Positions 16,597 through 23,929 of a stretch of 26,807 nucleotides of DNA are shown here, piece by piece; positions within the stretch are counted from its first letter, which is position 1; each line of letters starts with the position of its first letter. The stretch is taken from the NCBI GenBank assembly GCA_028691175.1, contig JAQUZU010000001.1, forward strand, positions 26,332 to 53,138. Reading direction: 5' to 3'. Made by a program: the position numbers and the translations under genes. The notes beneath the pieces are model-generated. The model worked only from the letters and a program-made list of their open reading frames with translations. It did not search any database and was not told the origin of the DNA. This DNA is from Candidatus Kapaibacterium sp. (lineage in GTDB: Bacteria; Bacteroidota; Ignavibacteria; Kapaibacteriales; UBA2268).

Positions 16597-19500
16597 TTAT
16601 TTTATAGGCACCGTAATGGTAACCTCGGTGTATTCATTAATTATGCTTTCTACCCAAATTGAGCCGCCGCACGCTTCAATATATTTCTTCGCAATCGCCA
16701 GCCCGAGCCCGACTCCGGAGACGAGTGCAATATTGTGTTCGCCCTTGAAGAACGGCTCGAACAAATGCGGCAAGTCTTCTTCCGGAATTCCGGGTCCGTC
16801 GTCGCGAACAGTAATTATCAACATTTTCTCGTCCCTCTTGGTACTGATCTTAATCTTCGTACCTGGCGGAGTGAACTTATAGGCATTAGAGACGACTTGG
16901 GCGAACACTTCTTGTAAATAAAGTTTGTCTTGATAGACATTAAACACTTCCTCGCAAAACTTGGTAGAAATTTCGTGTGGCTCCGGATTCTGTGCGGCCG
17001 CTTTTTTCACTACTGTTTTCAGAACATCGTTTATGTCGAAAATGTCGCGGGAAGGAACGAGTTTGTCCTGATTACCGATAATCATCGCATTTTCAAACAA
17101 ACTGCTCAAGTCCTTGACCGATTTTTTTATGTTGCTGATAGTCGGACCCATGCGTTCGAATTTTTTCGCCTCGAGCATCATGGACAATATTTCTGCTCCG
17201 GACCCGATAACGGTCAGAGGCGTGCGGTATTCGTGCGAAATAATATCGATAAACAGCGTCTTAAATTTATTTACTTCCTTTTCGTGTTCGAGACTCCCCG
17301 CGAGGGCATCGCGCATTGCCGCCATACTTTCTTCGGTCTTCGAGCGCAAGATGTTCTCGTTTCGCAATAATTCGAGAGATGCCTCGAGTTCGGCAGTTTT
17401 TTCTTTTACTTTTTTCTCGAGCATGTTATTTGCTTCTTTGACGGCTTTTTCGGCGGCCATTTTTTCGGAAATATCATTAAAAATACAGAACAGGGCATCT
17501 TCGCCGCTAAACATAAGATTACTCAAATGCACGAGGAAATAGCACTGCTCTTTGCGAGTCGTCGAATAAAAACTAATCTCCGTATCTATACAGGCGCGAG
17601 CATTCTCCACGAATAATTTTTCAAAATCCAATTGCTGCAACGCAGGAATTTCCAATAGAGATCTGCCCAATAAATCTTCCGCTTTAATTTTGAAAAATCG
17701 CGTCATCGCCGGATTTACATCTAAAATTACATAGTTTTCTACGCGTAAAATAAACATCAAAGCGTTATTGTTTTCGAACATTCGGCGATACTTCACCTCG
17801 GACTCTTCGAGTTCGCGAGTACGCATAGCGACTTCTTGGCTTAATTTGAGGGTATATTGCCGGGCACTGACCTGCCTGGAAACATAATACGTGAGTGCCG
17901 CCATAATTACCAAAGCAATCACCGCAAAAGTCCAAGTAAGATAGAACGGTTGTCTTATGACAATCGGTTCAGAGACAAACATTTTGCCGCTCTGCCCGAG
18001 TGCATTATACGGAATAATCCGGAAACGGTACGTCCCGGCGGGCACATCTCTGTACTTTATCTCCATATTCGTATATGCATTTGCCTTTTGCCAAATGTTA
18101 TCGTAGCCTTCGAGTTTATAGCGGACGACATTGTATTTTTCGTTATAGAACGAAATCACACGAAATGAAATCGAGAAACTGTTTTCGCCCCCGCTGACCT
18201 TGTTTTTTTCAGTCAAAGTATTAATTCCGCTGCCTTTGATTATTCTGAGATCAGAAAGCAGCGGCTTAATCTTCAAGCCAATATTGTCGTATTCGCGGTA
18301 ATAGACAGACATTCCACGGTTCGTACCGACCACGAGGCGGCCGTTCGAGAGCATAATTCCCGCTCCGCGGTTAGTCTCTAGCCCGGACAGTCCATCGCTG
18401 ATTCTGTATGTAGCAATATCGTTTCCGGTCTTGCGAACTAATCCGCTTTCGGTACCGCACCAAGTATTGTTGTATTTATCACGCAACATGAAGAATATAA
18501 ACTGCTCGAACAGCGAAGTTCCGAAATTTTCCTTTATGAGCGAGCCGTTTCGTTCTTTATAGAGGCCGTCTTCCGTGCCTGCGTAGAGCACACCGGTTTT
18601 TGGGTCTATGTAGATCGAATAAATATTGTTTGGTGCTAAAAACTGCGAATTTGCTTTTATAACGCGCTCAACTCTGTCGTGCTTAATTACGAGCACACCC
18701 CTACTTAATGTGCCGACATAAATACGGTTGTCCTTATCGACCATTATGACACGCAGGAAACTGTAATCGCGTTTGTCCGAGATAATTATTTTCGGAATTC
18801 CGTCATGCAATCTCCATAAAGTATTTTGTCCGACTACGATAATATCACCGGTAGAGTCTAATGCAACTGCCTGCAACATATCCACCCCGAAACGTTCCGG
18901 CGGAATCCACGTGATATTGTCGTTCCTGTCCATTTTCGCGAGTCCGTTTTTAAAGCATGCCATCCACGTATTGCCGGCACGGTCGCAGACCATGTATGGG
19001 ATACGTTCATTATACTTTTCGTCGAATCGCAATGTCCGAGTAACCATTTTTCCGTTGAAAAACGACAGTCCGCCACGGTGCCCGATAATGTAATCGTTTG
19101 GCCCGCGCTCGGCTACAGACGTTACTTCATTGTCGAGCAAGCCGTTTGCTTCATTATAGTTGAAGAAGCGCATGCTGGAGATTTTGCTTACGCCACGGAA
19201 CGACGCCATCCAGAGATTATTTTCGCGGTCGAGAAAAAGTTCGTCGCAGTAATCGCTGATTAATCCGTTCGATTTATCGATCTTGTACTCTTGTCCGTTT
19301 GCCGGATTATACAGATAAATTCCTTTTCCTACGCCGAAAACGAGCGAGTTATAGTAATTCGGAATAAAACTAATGCCATACGAATTCTTGTCCGGTTCGA
19401 CTTTAAATCCGCTATGAAAATTGTATACTTTGTCTTTAATAATGTATTTTATGGAGTTGTCGGTCAGCACCCAGAGTTTATCGGTATTGCGTTTATCGCG

Positions 19501-20223
19501 CACTGCCGCAAGGACTTGCGAGCCGGCGAACGGGTCTTTTTTCGTGAAGTAGCGGCGGAATTTGCCGTCCCGGTCTATGATATACAATCCACGCAGCGTC
19601 GAAACAAGTACGTTTCCACCATCTACACAGACGTTTGTAATTTCGTACGACATATCGGTATAAAGCTTCCATCTTCTGTTGCGAAAAACATATAATCCCT
19701 CGCGAAAGGCAACAAATACTGCCACTATTTTCGGGTCCGAGCGGTCGCCGGTAGAGCCGATATCGAACATTATATGCTGCGATAGTCCGGTCATCGGTGT
19801 CTTTGTCTTGAATGCCGGAAGTTTGTTTTTTCCGCCGTCGAGTTCGCAGACATAGACCGAATCGTCAGTTCGGACTCCCCAGATATTGCCTGTATTTTTG
19901 TCTTTTCGGAGTTTTATTATACGCGAGAACTGGGACGTCGCACTATGCTTAAAATTATTGCTCCAAGAATTTCCGGAATATACCACAAGTCCGCGCCGCG
20001 TAGCAGCCCAGATTTTACCGGATCGATCCTGCACTATAGATGTGGTAATCGAACTCGGCAGCCAGTCTTCTTCGGTGTATGTATTGACCAAATACTGCCC
20101 GTTATTCGCCCTTGCAGATATAAACGCAAAGAAAAACACGAGCATACATCGCAGACTCCATAAACCGGCCGTTCGGCAAATGCAAATATTTTCCGTTTTT
20201 TGCATAAACACACAATAATTCAT
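16597..20223 (-). CDS. Propeller/Y_Y_Y-domain sensor histidine kinase with PAS domain
   Basis: A 1208-residue membrane sensor. After a signal sequence (hydrophobic core CMLVFFFAFISARA) comes a long periplasmic region of two-component-regulator propeller repeats, recognisable by repeated units such as DRSGKIWAATRRGLVVYSGN, DRENNLWMASFRGVSKI and DPKTGVLYAGTEDGLYKERNG. These probably build two seven-bladed propellers, followed by a Y_Y_Y domain (YKLEGYDNIWQKANAY ... RDVPAGTYRFRIIPYNALG). A membrane helix (about 775-795) leads into a PAS domain, a coiled coil (KEANNMLEKKVKEKTAELEASLELL) and the kinase: FIDIISHEYRTPLT with His near 994, DDGPGIP and GVGLGLAIAKKYIE. It ends there, with no receiver or AraC domain as in Bacteroides hybrid systems. 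The first ATG (20223) is given; an in-frame ATG at 20205 is equally possible. It may sense a glycan or surface signal and control the lipoprotein/exporter genes downstream. Confidence 0.93.
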   Translation of the reverse strand: MNYCVFMQKTENICICRTAGLWSLRCMLVFFFAFISARANNGQYLVNTYTEEDWLPSSITTSIVQDRSGKIWAATRRGLVVYSGNSWSNNFKHSATSQFSRIIKLRKDKNTGNIWGVRTDDSVYVCELDGGKNKLPAFKTKTPMTGLSQHIMFDIGSTGDRSDPKIVAVFVAFREGLYVFRNRRWKLYTDMSYEITNVCVDGGNVLVSTLRGLYIIDRDGKFRRYFTKKDPFAGSQVLAAVRDKRNTDKLWVLTDNSIKYIIKDKVYNFHSGFKVEPDKNSYGISFIPNYYNSLVFGVGKGIYLYNPANGQEYKIDKSNGLISDYCDELFLDRENNLWMASFRGVSKISSMRFFNYNEANGLLDNEVTSVAERGPNDYIIGHRGGLSFFNGKMVTRTLRFDEKYNERIPYMVCDRAGNTWMACFKNGLAKMDRNDNITWIPPERFGVDMLQAVALDSTGDIIVVGQNTLWRLHDGIPKIIISDKRDYSFLRVIMVDKDNRIYVGTLSRGVLVIKHDRVERVIKANSQFLAPNNIYSIYIDPKTGVLYAGTEDGLYKERNGSLIKENFGTSLFEQFIFFMLRDKYNNTWCGTESGLVRKTGNDIATYRISDGLSGLETNRGAGIMLSNGRLVVGTNRGMSVYYREYDNIGLKIKPLLSDLRIIKGSGINTLTEKNKVSGGENSFSISFRVISFYNEKYNVVRYKLEGYDNIWQKANAYTNMEIKYRDVPAGTYRFRIIPYNALGQSGKMFVSEPIVIRQPFYLTWTFAVIALVIMAALTYYVSRQVSARQYTLKLSQEVAMRTRELEESEVKYRRMFENNNALMFILRVENYVILDVNPAMTRFFKIKAEDLLGRSLLEIPALQQLDFEKLFVENARACIDTEISFYSTTRKEQCYFLVHLSNLMFSGEDALFCIFNDISEKMAAEKAVKEANNMLEKKVKEKTAELEASLELLRNENILRSKTEESMAAMRDALAGSLEHEKEVNKFKTLFIDIISHEYRTPLTVIGSGAEILSMMLEAKKFERMGPTISNIKKSVKDLSSLFENAMIIGNQDKLVPSRDIFDINDVLKTVVKKAAAQNPEPHEISTKFCEEVFNVYQDKLYLQEVFAQVVSNAYKFTPPGTKIKISTKRDEKMLIITVRDDGPGIPEEDLPHLFEPFFKGEHNIALVSGVGLGLAIAKKYIEACGGSIWVESIINEYTEVTITVPIK

Positions 20224-20236
20224 AAACTATCTAACA

Positions 20237-20244
20237 CAAATATA
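20237..20244 (-). promoter_or_regulatory. Possible -7 element for the propeller sensor kinase
   Basis: On the minus strand, TATATTTG matches TAnnTTTG exactly. It would start transcription near 20230, leaving a very short leader to the ATG at 20223 and a more normal one to the ATG at 20205. No TTTG lies at the expected upstream distance. Confidence 0.3.
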
Positions 20245-20316
20245 GCGAATTTCTACGAGATATATTAGATAATTTTGTAAAATAATCAACTTATTTATTC
20301 GTCCGATATCGACAAT

Positions 20317-20343
20317 TAAACTTTTCGCCCGAAACGACGATAA
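20317..20343 (+). promoter_or_regulatory. Sigma-28 (FliA)-type promoter for motB
   Basis: TAAACTTT (20317-20324), 11 bases, then GACGATAA (20336-20343). This differs by one base in each box from the flagellar sigma-28 consensus TAAAGTTT-N11-GCCGATAA, with exact spacing. It lies about 53 bases before the motB ATG. Motor-stator genes are classic late flagellar genes under this sigma factor. Confidence 0.7.
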
Positions 20344-20396
20344 TTCAGGCAGGCGGAACAAAATCGCAGGTCTTCGCACGAAAATTTAACAAGCAT

Positions 20397-21155
20397 ATGA
20401 GAAAGAACTACTTTTCAAATAATCCGACGCCCGACGACAACAAGTCGCGCTATTTGGTTACGTACTCGGATCTGATTACGCTGCTATTGGGGTTGTTTGT
20501 GATTTTATACGCGTCCGCACAGGTCGACGAAGGCAAGTATCGTGCGATGTCCGCCGCATTTGCACAGGTATTCAACGCGCAGGATTCGGCAAAAACCTCC
20601 GGAAAAGGTATTCTTCCGGGCAACCGCAAACTTCCGATCGGCAATTTCGCAGGCGATAAAATACACAGTGCGAAATCGCTCGAAGAGCAGGCGGAGAGTA
20701 TTCTCGGAAGTTTTATTCGCGAAAAAGGCTTAAAAGTAACTCTCACAGGCTCGAGTCTGGTTTTGATTTTGCCGGAAATGCTGCTGTTCAAGTCCGGCGA
20801 CGCGGAACTTTCCGCCGGCAGCAACGAATTGCTTGACTCGCTGACGTCGCTTTTATCGAAAGCAAAAATGCTGATAAACGTCGACGGGCACACGGATTCC
20901 ACTCCGATTCATACTTTCCGGTATCAGTCGAACTGGCATCTCTCGACTTCGCGCGCAATAAACGTGGCTTATTCGCTGATTTCGCGCGGAATCGCGGAAT
21001 CCGACGTCGTAGTGCGCGGTTTCGGCGCGCAACGCCCCATTGGAGACAACTCCACCGCAGAGGGCAAGCAGCGAAATCGCCGCGTGGAAATCACGATTTC
21101 CGAATTTCCGACCGACGCACCGAGTACTGCGGGTTATAGCACAAAAAAGCAATAA
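20397..21155 (+). CDS. motB: Flagellar motor stator protein MotB
   Basis: MotB anchors the proton- or sodium-driven stator to peptidoglycan. The 252 residues have the expected order: short cytoplasmic N-terminus, one membrane helix YLVTYSDLITLLLGLFVILY with the conserved ion-carrying aspartate (Asp25), a plug segment (VDEGKYRAMSAAFAQVF), and a C-terminal OmpA-like peptidoglycan-binding domain (NVDGHTDSTPIHTF ... NWHLSTSRAINVAYSLI ... VRGFGAQRPIGDN ... KQRNRRVEI). It is preceded by a sigma-28-like promoter. MotA is not adjacent: upstream is a divergent sensor kinase and downstream is fliW. A general OmpA-family role is less likely because the TM-plus-aspartate motif is specific to MotB. Confidence 0.92.
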   Translation: MRKNYFSNNPTPDDNKSRYLVTYSDLITLLLGLFVILYASAQVDEGKYRAMSAAFAQVFNAQDSAKTSGKGILPGNRKLPIGNFAGDKIHSAKSLEEQAESILGSFIREKGLKVTLTGSSLVLILPEMLLFKSGDAELSAGSNELLDSLTSLLSKAKMLINVDGHTDSTPIHTFRYQSNWHLSTSRAINVAYSLISRGIAESDVVVRGFGAQRPIGDNSTAEGKQRNRRVEITISEFPTDAPSTAGYSTKKQ

Positions 21156-21157
21156 AA

Positions 21158-21189
21158 TTTGCAGATTAAAAAATAATTTATTATATTCG
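21158..21189 (+). promoter_or_regulatory. Bacteroidota-type promoter for fliW-csrA-response regulator
   Basis: TTTG (21158-21161) is followed after 20 bases by TATATTCG (21182-21189), one mismatch from TAnnTTTG. It starts two bases after the motB stop and lies 30 bases before the fliW ATG, giving fliW and csrA a vegetative promoter separate from that of motB. Confidence 0.62.
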
Positions 21190-21218
21190 TAAATAACAAA
21201 TAACACAAATACATAAAT

Positions 21219-21647
21219 ATGACCGAAATATCGCAAAATATATTGATTCGCTCGAGGCAGTTCGGCGAATTTACGGCTGAGCCACATAATATTTTTATAT
21301 TTGAGGACGGCTTGCTCGGTTTTGAGGATCTGCATCGATTTGTATTGATTAACTCCGATCAAACGGCTCCGTTCAAGTGGTTGCTTGCGGTCGATGAACC
21401 GGAAATCGGCTTTCCTATGCTCAATCCCTGGTTTATCGATTTAGACTATAAGCCCGGCAAAAAAATTGATCCGGCAATCGAGGCTCCGATGGTTATCGTT
21501 ACTCTCGGCTCGCGCGCCGGCGAAGGCATTACGGCAAACATGAAGGCTCCGGTCATCTTGAATACCGAAAAAAATACAGGCGTACAGGTTATACTCACAT
21601 CCGAAAAATATTCAACCAATCAACCGCTGCTGCCGAATAATAAATAA
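21219..21647 (+). CDS. fliW: Flagellar assembly factor FliW
   Basis: FliW is a small cytoplasmic protein that binds both flagellin and CsrA; when flagellin leaves the cell, freed FliW binds CsrA and relieves its block on flagellin translation (shown in Bacillus and Campylobacter). The 142 residues match the family: FGEFTAEPHNIFIFEDGLLGFEDLHRFVLI at the N-terminus, APFKWLLAVDEPEIGFPMLNPW in the middle and the MKAPVILNTEKNTGVQVIL segment near the C-terminus. The ATG at 21219 has no Shine-Dalgarno sequence but an A-rich leader. csrA follows 24 bases later. Confidence 0.96.
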   Translation: MTEISQNILIRSRQFGEFTAEPHNIFIFEDGLLGFEDLHRFVLINSDQTAPFKWLLAVDEPEIGFPMLNPWFIDLDYKPGKKIDPAIEAPMVIVTLGSRAGEGITANMKAPVILNTEKNTGVQVILTSEKYSTNQPLLPNNK

Positions 21648-21671
21648 GTTAAAAATTATCACTACAATAAA

Positions 21672-21977
21672 ATGCTCGTACTATCAAGAAAAATCGGCGA
21701 AACAATTACAATCGGCAACTCCGTTAAAGTTACTGTGCTGAACTTCGACCGTGGAATCGTCCGGCTCGGCATCGAGGCACCACCAAACGTCACTGTGCAC
21801 AGGCTGGAAATTCACGATAAAATTATCGAAATGAATAAACAGGCTGCAGGCGTGCAACTTGGTGACCTCCGCGACGCTATGAAAGATTTGGCTGTTTCCG
21901 GATCGCTCGCACAACAGCCCAAAGACGATAATCTGCACGGGCAGGAAATCTCTATTATAAATGAGGAAAATCTATGA
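21672..21977 (+). CDS. csrA: Carbon storage regulator CsrA
   Basis: CsrA is a homodimeric RNA-binding protein that blocks or alters translation of target mRNAs at GGA-containing hairpins. The N-terminal 60 residues are typical: MLVLSRKIGETITIGNSVKVTVL, then VRLGIEAPPNVTVHRLEI. The protein is 101 residues, longer than the usual 61-75, with a C-terminal tail of about 35 residues. In FliW-containing bacteria CsrA carries an extended C-terminus that FliW binds, and this one fits. It overlaps the next gene by four bases (ATGA). Confidence 0.97.
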   Translation: MLVLSRKIGETITIGNSVKVTVLNFDRGIVRLGIEAPPNVTVHRLEIHDKIIEMNKQAAGVQLGDLRDAMKDLAVSGSLAQQPKDDNLHGQEISIINEENL

Positions 21978-22558
21978 ACACCGAATACAGTGCTTTAATT
22001 GTAGACGATGACGTCTGGATGCAGAGAATACTTTCGAAAACCCTGCAATCCTATGGCTTTAAAAAGACTTACCTCGCGAGCGACGGGTTCGACGCAATCG
22101 CTCTTGCGGTCGAACACGTCCCGACTTTGATAATTATGGATATCATGATGCCCGAACTTTCCGGACATCTCACGATGAAAATAATTAAGCGAATCAAAAG
22201 CCTTGAGAAAGTCCCCGTTATCATGGTCTCGGCTCTGAGCGACACGGAAAATCTCGGCATCGCAATCAAAAGCGGCATCGCCGGCTATATCTCGAAACCA
22301 TTTACTCGCGCCACAATATATGAAAAACTAACCGCACTGTTCGGAAAAGAAAAACTTGACGCTATCGCTCATGGCGATGAAATGGATGAAACAACCGAAG
22401 AAATCGAAAACTATATTATGCCGGAGCTCATCGATGAAACTCCGAAAGTAATCTATAAAACCGAAGACCAAAGCAAAGAATTAACCGAAAAATATAAAGC
22501 CGACGAAAAAGAAAAGATCGAAAGCGTAAAAAAAATGTTGCTTAAAAGCAAAAAATAA
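21974..22558 (+). CDS. Receiver-domain response regulator with charged C-terminal tail
   Basis: A receiver domain occupies residues 1-120: acidic residues Asp11-Asp13, phospho-acceptor Asp56 in IIMDIMMPELSG, Ser86 in the MVSALSD switch and Lys108 in GYISKPF. No DNA-binding or enzymatic output domain follows; instead there is a tail of about 70 residues rich in Glu, Lys and Asp (KEKLDAIAHGDEMDETTEEIENYI ... KYKADEKEKIESVKKMLLKSKK in separate stretches), probably helical. The start overlaps the csrA stop as ATGA, so the two are translationally coupled. It may act by protein contact, for instance on the motor or on CsrA/FliW. The cognate kinase is not adjacent. Confidence 0.92.
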   Translation: MNTEYSALIVDDDVWMQRILSKTLQSYGFKKTYLASDGFDAIALAVEHVPTLIIMDIMMPELSGHLTMKIIKRIKSLEKVPVIMVSALSDTENLGIAIKSGIAGYISKPFTRATIYEKLTALFGKEKLDAIAHGDEMDETTEEIENYIMPELIDETPKVIYKTEDQSKELTEKYKADEKEKIESVKKMLLKSKK

Positions 22559-22590
22559 TTTGGTAAATTCAAAGTAAGTTCGTATTTTTG
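22559..22590 (+). promoter_or_regulatory. Bacteroidota-type promoter for tRNA-Ser
   Basis: TTTG (22559-22562), 20 bases, then TATTTTTG (22583-22590): an exact match to the -33/-7 consensus. Transcription would start near 22597, about 40 bases before the mature tRNA. It begins right after the stop codon of the response regulator gene. Confidence 0.72.
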
Positions 22591-22635
22591 AATACCGAAA
22601 GACTTCACGGTAGTGCTCTTAAAATAGAAGTCATT

Positions 22636-22728
22636 GGAGAGGTGGCCGAGTGGCTGAAGGCAACGGTTTGCTAAACCGTCGTAGTGGGTAAACCGCTACC
22701 GCGAGTTCGAATCTCGCCCTCTCCGCCA
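22636..22728 (+). tRNA. tRNA-Ser (anticodon GCT)
   Basis: Acceptor stem GGAGAGG/CCTCTCC, anticodon stem ACGGT/ACCGT with loop TTGCTAA giving anticodon GCT (reads AGC/AGU), a long variable arm (GTAGTGG/CCGCTAC) typical of serine tRNAs, and a T arm GCGAG/CTCGC. The discriminator is G at 22725, and CCA is encoded at 22726-22728, unlike in the tRNA-Arg of this window. Confidence 0.97.
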
Positions 22729-22731
22729 AAT

Positions 22732-22758
22732 AGAACGATTTGTGTCGTTCTTTTTTTT
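22732..22758 (+). terminator. Rho-independent terminator after tRNA-Ser
   Basis: AGAACGA (22732-22738) pairs with TCGTTCT (22745-22751) around a 6-base loop and is followed by a run of T residues to 22758. It lies three bases past the tRNA CCA. Confidence 0.9.
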
Positions 22759-22838
22759 GTATATAGATACTTTATCCACCACCGCCCCGCGAACTTGCAA
22801 TTTTATAGCTTAATTAGTTAGAAATTTTAGTTCGGCTT

Positions 22839-23882
22839 CTATGATACCGGAAACCACTTCCGGGTATTGTTTGCAATTTTTACCAACATAAGCATGATCG
22901 GAACTTCCACCAATACGCCGACAACTGTTGCCAATGCTGCGCCTGACTGCAAGCCGAAAAGAGAAATGGCGACTGCGACTGCTAATTCAAAGAAATTACT
23001 TGCGCCAATCATTCCGGCGGGGGCAGCAATATCGTGGGAAAGTCTCCACCATTTCGCCCATCCGTATGCCACAAAGAATATCAGTACGGTTTGCAGTATC
23101 AGAGGAACGGCTATCAGTAAGATGTGCAAGGGATTATTCAGTATCGTTTCCCCTTGAAAAGAGAAAAGAATAACCAATGTTAGCAGAAGTCCACCGACAG
23201 TAGTGTTATTGAACTTTTTAACAAAAATATTATTGAAATAATCTGTTCCTTTCCTTCTAATCACTTTGATACGCGCAATAATTCCCGCCAAAAGTGGTAT
23301 TACCACGAAAAGGGCTACGGACAGTATCAATGTATCCCAAGGTATCGCAATGCCGCCCACACCAAGCAAAAATGCCACGACAGGCACAAAAGCGACCAAT
23401 AGAATCAAGTCATTTACGGCAACCTGAACCAATGTATAGGCTGCATTGCCTTTAGTTAAATAACTCCATACGAAAACCATTGCCGTACATGGAGCAGCAC
23501 CGAGTAGAACAGCACCGGCCAAGTATTCTTCTGCCAGTTCCGCCGGAATTAATGCTTTGAATATTACATAAAAGAATAAATAAGCAATCCCAAACATAGT
23601 AAAAGGCTTAATCAACCAGTTGGTTACGCAAGTTATGATAATTCCTTTCGGACGTTTCCCCACATCTTTTACGCTTTTAAAATCTACTTTAAGCATCATC
23701 GGGAATATCATTAACCAAATCAATATTGCTACGGGTATGGATACATTCGCATATTCAAATTTGCTTAATGTTTCCGGTATTACAGGAAGCCATTGTCCTA
23801 TGGCGATACCGACCATGATACAGATTGTTACCCATAGCGTAAGGTATTTCTCAAAAAATCCTATTTCTTGTTTCTTTTCCAT
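22839..23882 (-). CDS. acr3: Arsenite efflux transporter, ACR3 family
   Basis: A 347-residue inner-membrane permease that exports arsenite. About ten hydrophobic helices are visible. The family core GAVLLGAAPCTAMVFVWS carries Cys132, equivalent to the conserved, functionally important cysteine of Acr3 proteins; APAGMIGASNFFELAVAVAISLFG and VGVLVEVPIMLML near the C-terminus are also family hallmarks. It is called arsB in many Bacteroidota annotations, but the sequence is ACR3-type and not ArsB-type. It is the last gene of the ars operon in this window, 47 bases after arsA across a hairpin. Its ATG at 23882 has no clear ribosome-binding site. Whether it pairs with the ArsA ATPase is plausible but not proven. 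Confidence 0.95.
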   Translation of the reverse strand: MEKKQEIGFFEKYLTLWVTICIMVGIAIGQWLPVIPETLSKFEYANVSIPVAILIWLMIFPMMLKVDFKSVKDVGKRPKGIIITCVTNWLIKPFTMFGIAYLFFYVIFKALIPAELAEEYLAGAVLLGAAPCTAMVFVWSYLTKGNAAYTLVQVAVNDLILLVAFVPVVAFLLGVGGIAIPWDTLILSVALFVVIPLLAGIIARIKVIRRKGTDYFNNIFVKKFNNTTVGGLLLTLVILFSFQGETILNNPLHILLIAVPLILQTVLIFFVAYGWAKWWRLSHDIAAPAGMIGASNFFELAVAVAISLFGLQSGAALATVVGVLVEVPIMLMLVKIANNTRKWFPVS

Positions 23883-23897
23883 TACTGTATATTTTGC

Positions 23898-23923
23898 TAC
23901 GGCGGATCATAGAACCCGCCGTA
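23898..23923. other. Stem-loop between arsA and acr3
   Basis: TACGGCGG (23898-23905) pairs perfectly with CCGCCGTA (23916-23923) around a 10-base loop, in the 47-base gap between the two genes. On the operon (minus) strand no T run follows, so it is not a standard terminator. It may protect or process the mRNA. On the plus strand a T-rich stretch does follow. Confidence 0.6.
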
Positions 23924-23929
23924 AAGTTT

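Noticed and set aside
16566..16597. Short tandem AT repeat (AAAATTTATTTT type) between the sensor kinase and lipoprotein genes
   Set aside because: Only two imperfect units in an AT-rich gap; no evidence of function.
22562..22596. Imperfect inverted repeat (GGTAAATTCAAA / TTTGAATACC) considered as a terminator for the csrA-response regulator operon
   Set aside because: It has a 2-base bulge and no T run after it, and it coincides with an exact promoter match for tRNA-Ser. The operon end is left unassigned.
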